From Lentisphaerae bacterium GWF2_44_16 (lineage in GTDB: Bacteria > Verrucomicrobiota > Lentisphaeria > Victivallales > GWF2-45-14), in the NCBI GenBank assembly GCA_001803225.1, contig MHBF01000111.1:1-44948 (forward strand): DNA of 44,948 nt, read 5' to 3'. A program made the translations under genes and the position numbers. Within the stretch, counting starts at the first letter, position 1. Every line of letters starts with the position of its first letter. The notes beneath the pieces were generated by a model, which saw only the letters and a program-made list of their open reading frames with translations, was not told the DNA's origin and did not search any database. Shown here piece after piece: positions 43,784 through 44,948 of the stretch.

Positions 43784-44722
43784 ATGAAGAAATTTACAAT
43801 TCCCGGACAGAAAAAAGTTGAGACTCCTTCAGCCATTGAGATGGAGAGGATGCGAATACTGCGCCCTTACGTAAGGCAGAGCGGGGACGATATGCGCAAA
43901 CCCTGGTTCCTGAAAATGCGCAGACTGCTTGATTATCTGCTCGTATATATACCGGAAGGAAAAGGGGTTTTTACAGTCGGGGATGAGACTTTTGACGTCG
44001 GGAACGGGGATGTGATATGGATACCTCCGGATACACTGCACGAAATGAGAGGGATTTCTGCTGAAATGCGTTGTCTATATATACATTTTGACCTGATATA
44101 CGAACCTGAAAGAAGTCATTGGGATGCCCTTATTCCGGGCGGAGCGACTGAAATGACGGGCTGTACGGAAAAAATACATCCTCCCGTTAAAGATCCTGTG
44201 ATATCCAAATGGAAAGGCAAACTCAATATCCCAAATTCAGCTTTTCTCCTGCCTCTGATGAGGCGGATATACACTGAACACCGCCTTATGCCCCATATCG
44301 AAAACAAAGATATGCTTCTTTCGGGCATGATGCTGGAATTGATATACGGACTTTTGCATTCAGCGCGAAATTCGGGCGAAAAACCGGAACCGTATTCCCT
44401 GAAAATGCGGGATGCCGCCAGAATGCTTCTAGAGCAAAAAGAATGGAAAATCAATATCAGAACTTTGTCGGAACGTTTCGGTTTGAGCAAATCTCACTTC
44501 AGACGTCTTTTCAGGGAAACTCATGGACAGAGCCCTAGAGAAATGCATATCAGAGCACAGATAAGCAGGGCATGTGAGATGCTTTCTTATACAAATATGA
44601 ACATTTCTGAAATATCGGCGAAACTGGCTTTCGAGACAGTGCACAGTTTTTCGCGGGCTTTCAAAAAACGGACTGGGCTTTCTCCTTTGAATTACAGGCA
44701 TGGAAAAATCCAACCCGGGTAA
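43784..44722 (+). CDS. AraC-family transcriptional regulator with cupin domain
   Basis: 312 residues. Residues 30-110 form a cupin sensor (VYIPEGKGVFTVGDETFDVGNGDVIWIPPDTLHEM). The C-terminal ~100 residues carry two helix-turn-helix units: IRTLSERFGLSKSHFRRLFR and ISEISAKLAFETVHSFSRAF, ending KKRTGLSPLNYR. The start at 43784 is chosen because the upstream extension is hydrophobic and lies over the promoter region. It is divergent from the UROD-like gene, which it may control. Sugar-responsive activation is likely from the family; the effector is unknown. Confidence 0.9.
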   Translation: MKKFTIPGQKKVETPSAIEMERMRILRPYVRQSGDDMRKPWFLKMRRLLDYLLVYIPEGKGVFTVGDETFDVGNGDVIWIPPDTLHEMRGISAEMRCLYIHFDLIYEPERSHWDALIPGGATEMTGCTEKIHPPVKDPVISKWKGKLNIPNSAFLLPLMRRIYTEHRLMPHIENKDMLLSGMMLELIYGLLHSARNSGEKPEPYSLKMRDAARMLLEQKEWKINIRTLSERFGLSKSHFRRLFRETHGQSPREMHIRAQISRACEMLSYTNMNISEISAKLAFETVHSFSRAFKKRTGLSPLNYRHGKIQPG

Positions 44723-44906
44723 TTTAAAGCAGATAATTGCGTAATTTGATAATAAAAAACTTCATTTCTATCTATTTATTAACAAAGACTTAACAGAAAA
44801 AAAACAGAAAAATTCCATAAAAATTTGAAAGACCCCTATAGCGATGATAGTTTAATTACCGAGTCGCCTTATTAGAAAATGACTATAGAGTGACGGAGAA
44901 TTGACT

Positions 44907-44948
44907 ATGAATAAAAGCAGTTTTGCAAGATTTATTTATGCTGGTTCA
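44907..44948 (+). CDS. Start of an unidentified gene cut by the window edge
   Basis: ATG with GGAG about 9 nt upstream opens a frame of 14 codons (MNKSSFARFIYAGS) that runs off the right edge. Too little is present to name it. The 184-nt gap before it is AT-rich with no other recognised element. Confidence 0.4.
   Translation, partial: MNKSSFARFIYAGS

Overview
The window looks like chromosomal DNA from a carbohydrate-degrading bacterium of the PVC group, most likely Lentisphaerota (Victivallales-like) or a close relative. The evidence is a pseudopilin with the H-X9-DG signature inside a polysaccharide-lyase operon, a DUF4838 protein, a GH99-like/WbsX protein, a DUF4380 protein, a heparinase II/III-type lyase and many AraC/LacI/IclR/GntR regulators. 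This taxonomic call is inference from gene content. No rRNA, tRNA, CRISPR array or insertion sequence was seen.

Layout. (1) 1-4899 is a surface-glycan region: an RmlD-like reductase (cut by the window edge), a pseudaminic-acid-type methylase and a PseB-like dehydratase on the minus strand, then a GT39-like membrane glycosyltransferase split into two overlapping frames and a GT4-like glycosyltransferase on the plus strand. (2) 4960-12124 is a catabolic/regulatory stretch: a LacI regulator diverging from a quinone-oxidoreductase/SDR/Gfo-Idh-MocA operon, then an AraC regulator, an SIS-domain protein, the C-terminal remnant of an amidohydrolase, and a double GNAT protein. (3) 12143-22272 mixes a DUF4838 glycosidase-like protein and a carbohydrate-esterase-like hydrolase with housekeeping genes: D,D-carboxypeptidase, LeuA, LarB, acyl carrier protein, a ClC chloride channel, and an exported protein with a LecA-like domain. 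(4) 22429-26097 holds a GH36-like alpha-galactosidase, a ferritin-like protein and a DUF4143-type ATPase.

(5) 26104-36326 is the centrepiece: seven same-strand genes, tightly spaced or overlapping, headed by an IclR regulator with a near-consensus promoter and a perfect inverted repeat at the likely start site. In order of transcription they are IclR, H-X9-DG pseudopilin, exported heparinase II/III-like lyase, an unrecognised 809-residue protein, an arabinose/fucose-isomerase-like enzyme, an SGNH hydrolase and a WbsX protein. This reads as an uptake-and-degradation operon for an acidic or acylated polysaccharide. The lyase and pseudopilin genes are visibly more AT-rich than their neighbours.

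(6) 36430-44948 contains a structured leader-like element before a DUF4380 mutarotase-like protein, a 920-residue fusion of an M28-like aminopeptidase with an AAC(3)-like acyltransferase, a GntR/LacI hybrid regulator, an exported amidohydrolase, a uroporphyrinogen-decarboxylase-like methyltransferase, a second AraC regulator and the first codons of a further gene.

The most novel items are the M28-AAC(3) fusion, the 809-residue unknown protein within a regulated pseudopilin/lyase operon, a 21-bp-spaced direct repeat resembling an AraC-type operator, a possible three-way-junction element, and the decayed amidohydrolase with its orphan ribosome binding site.
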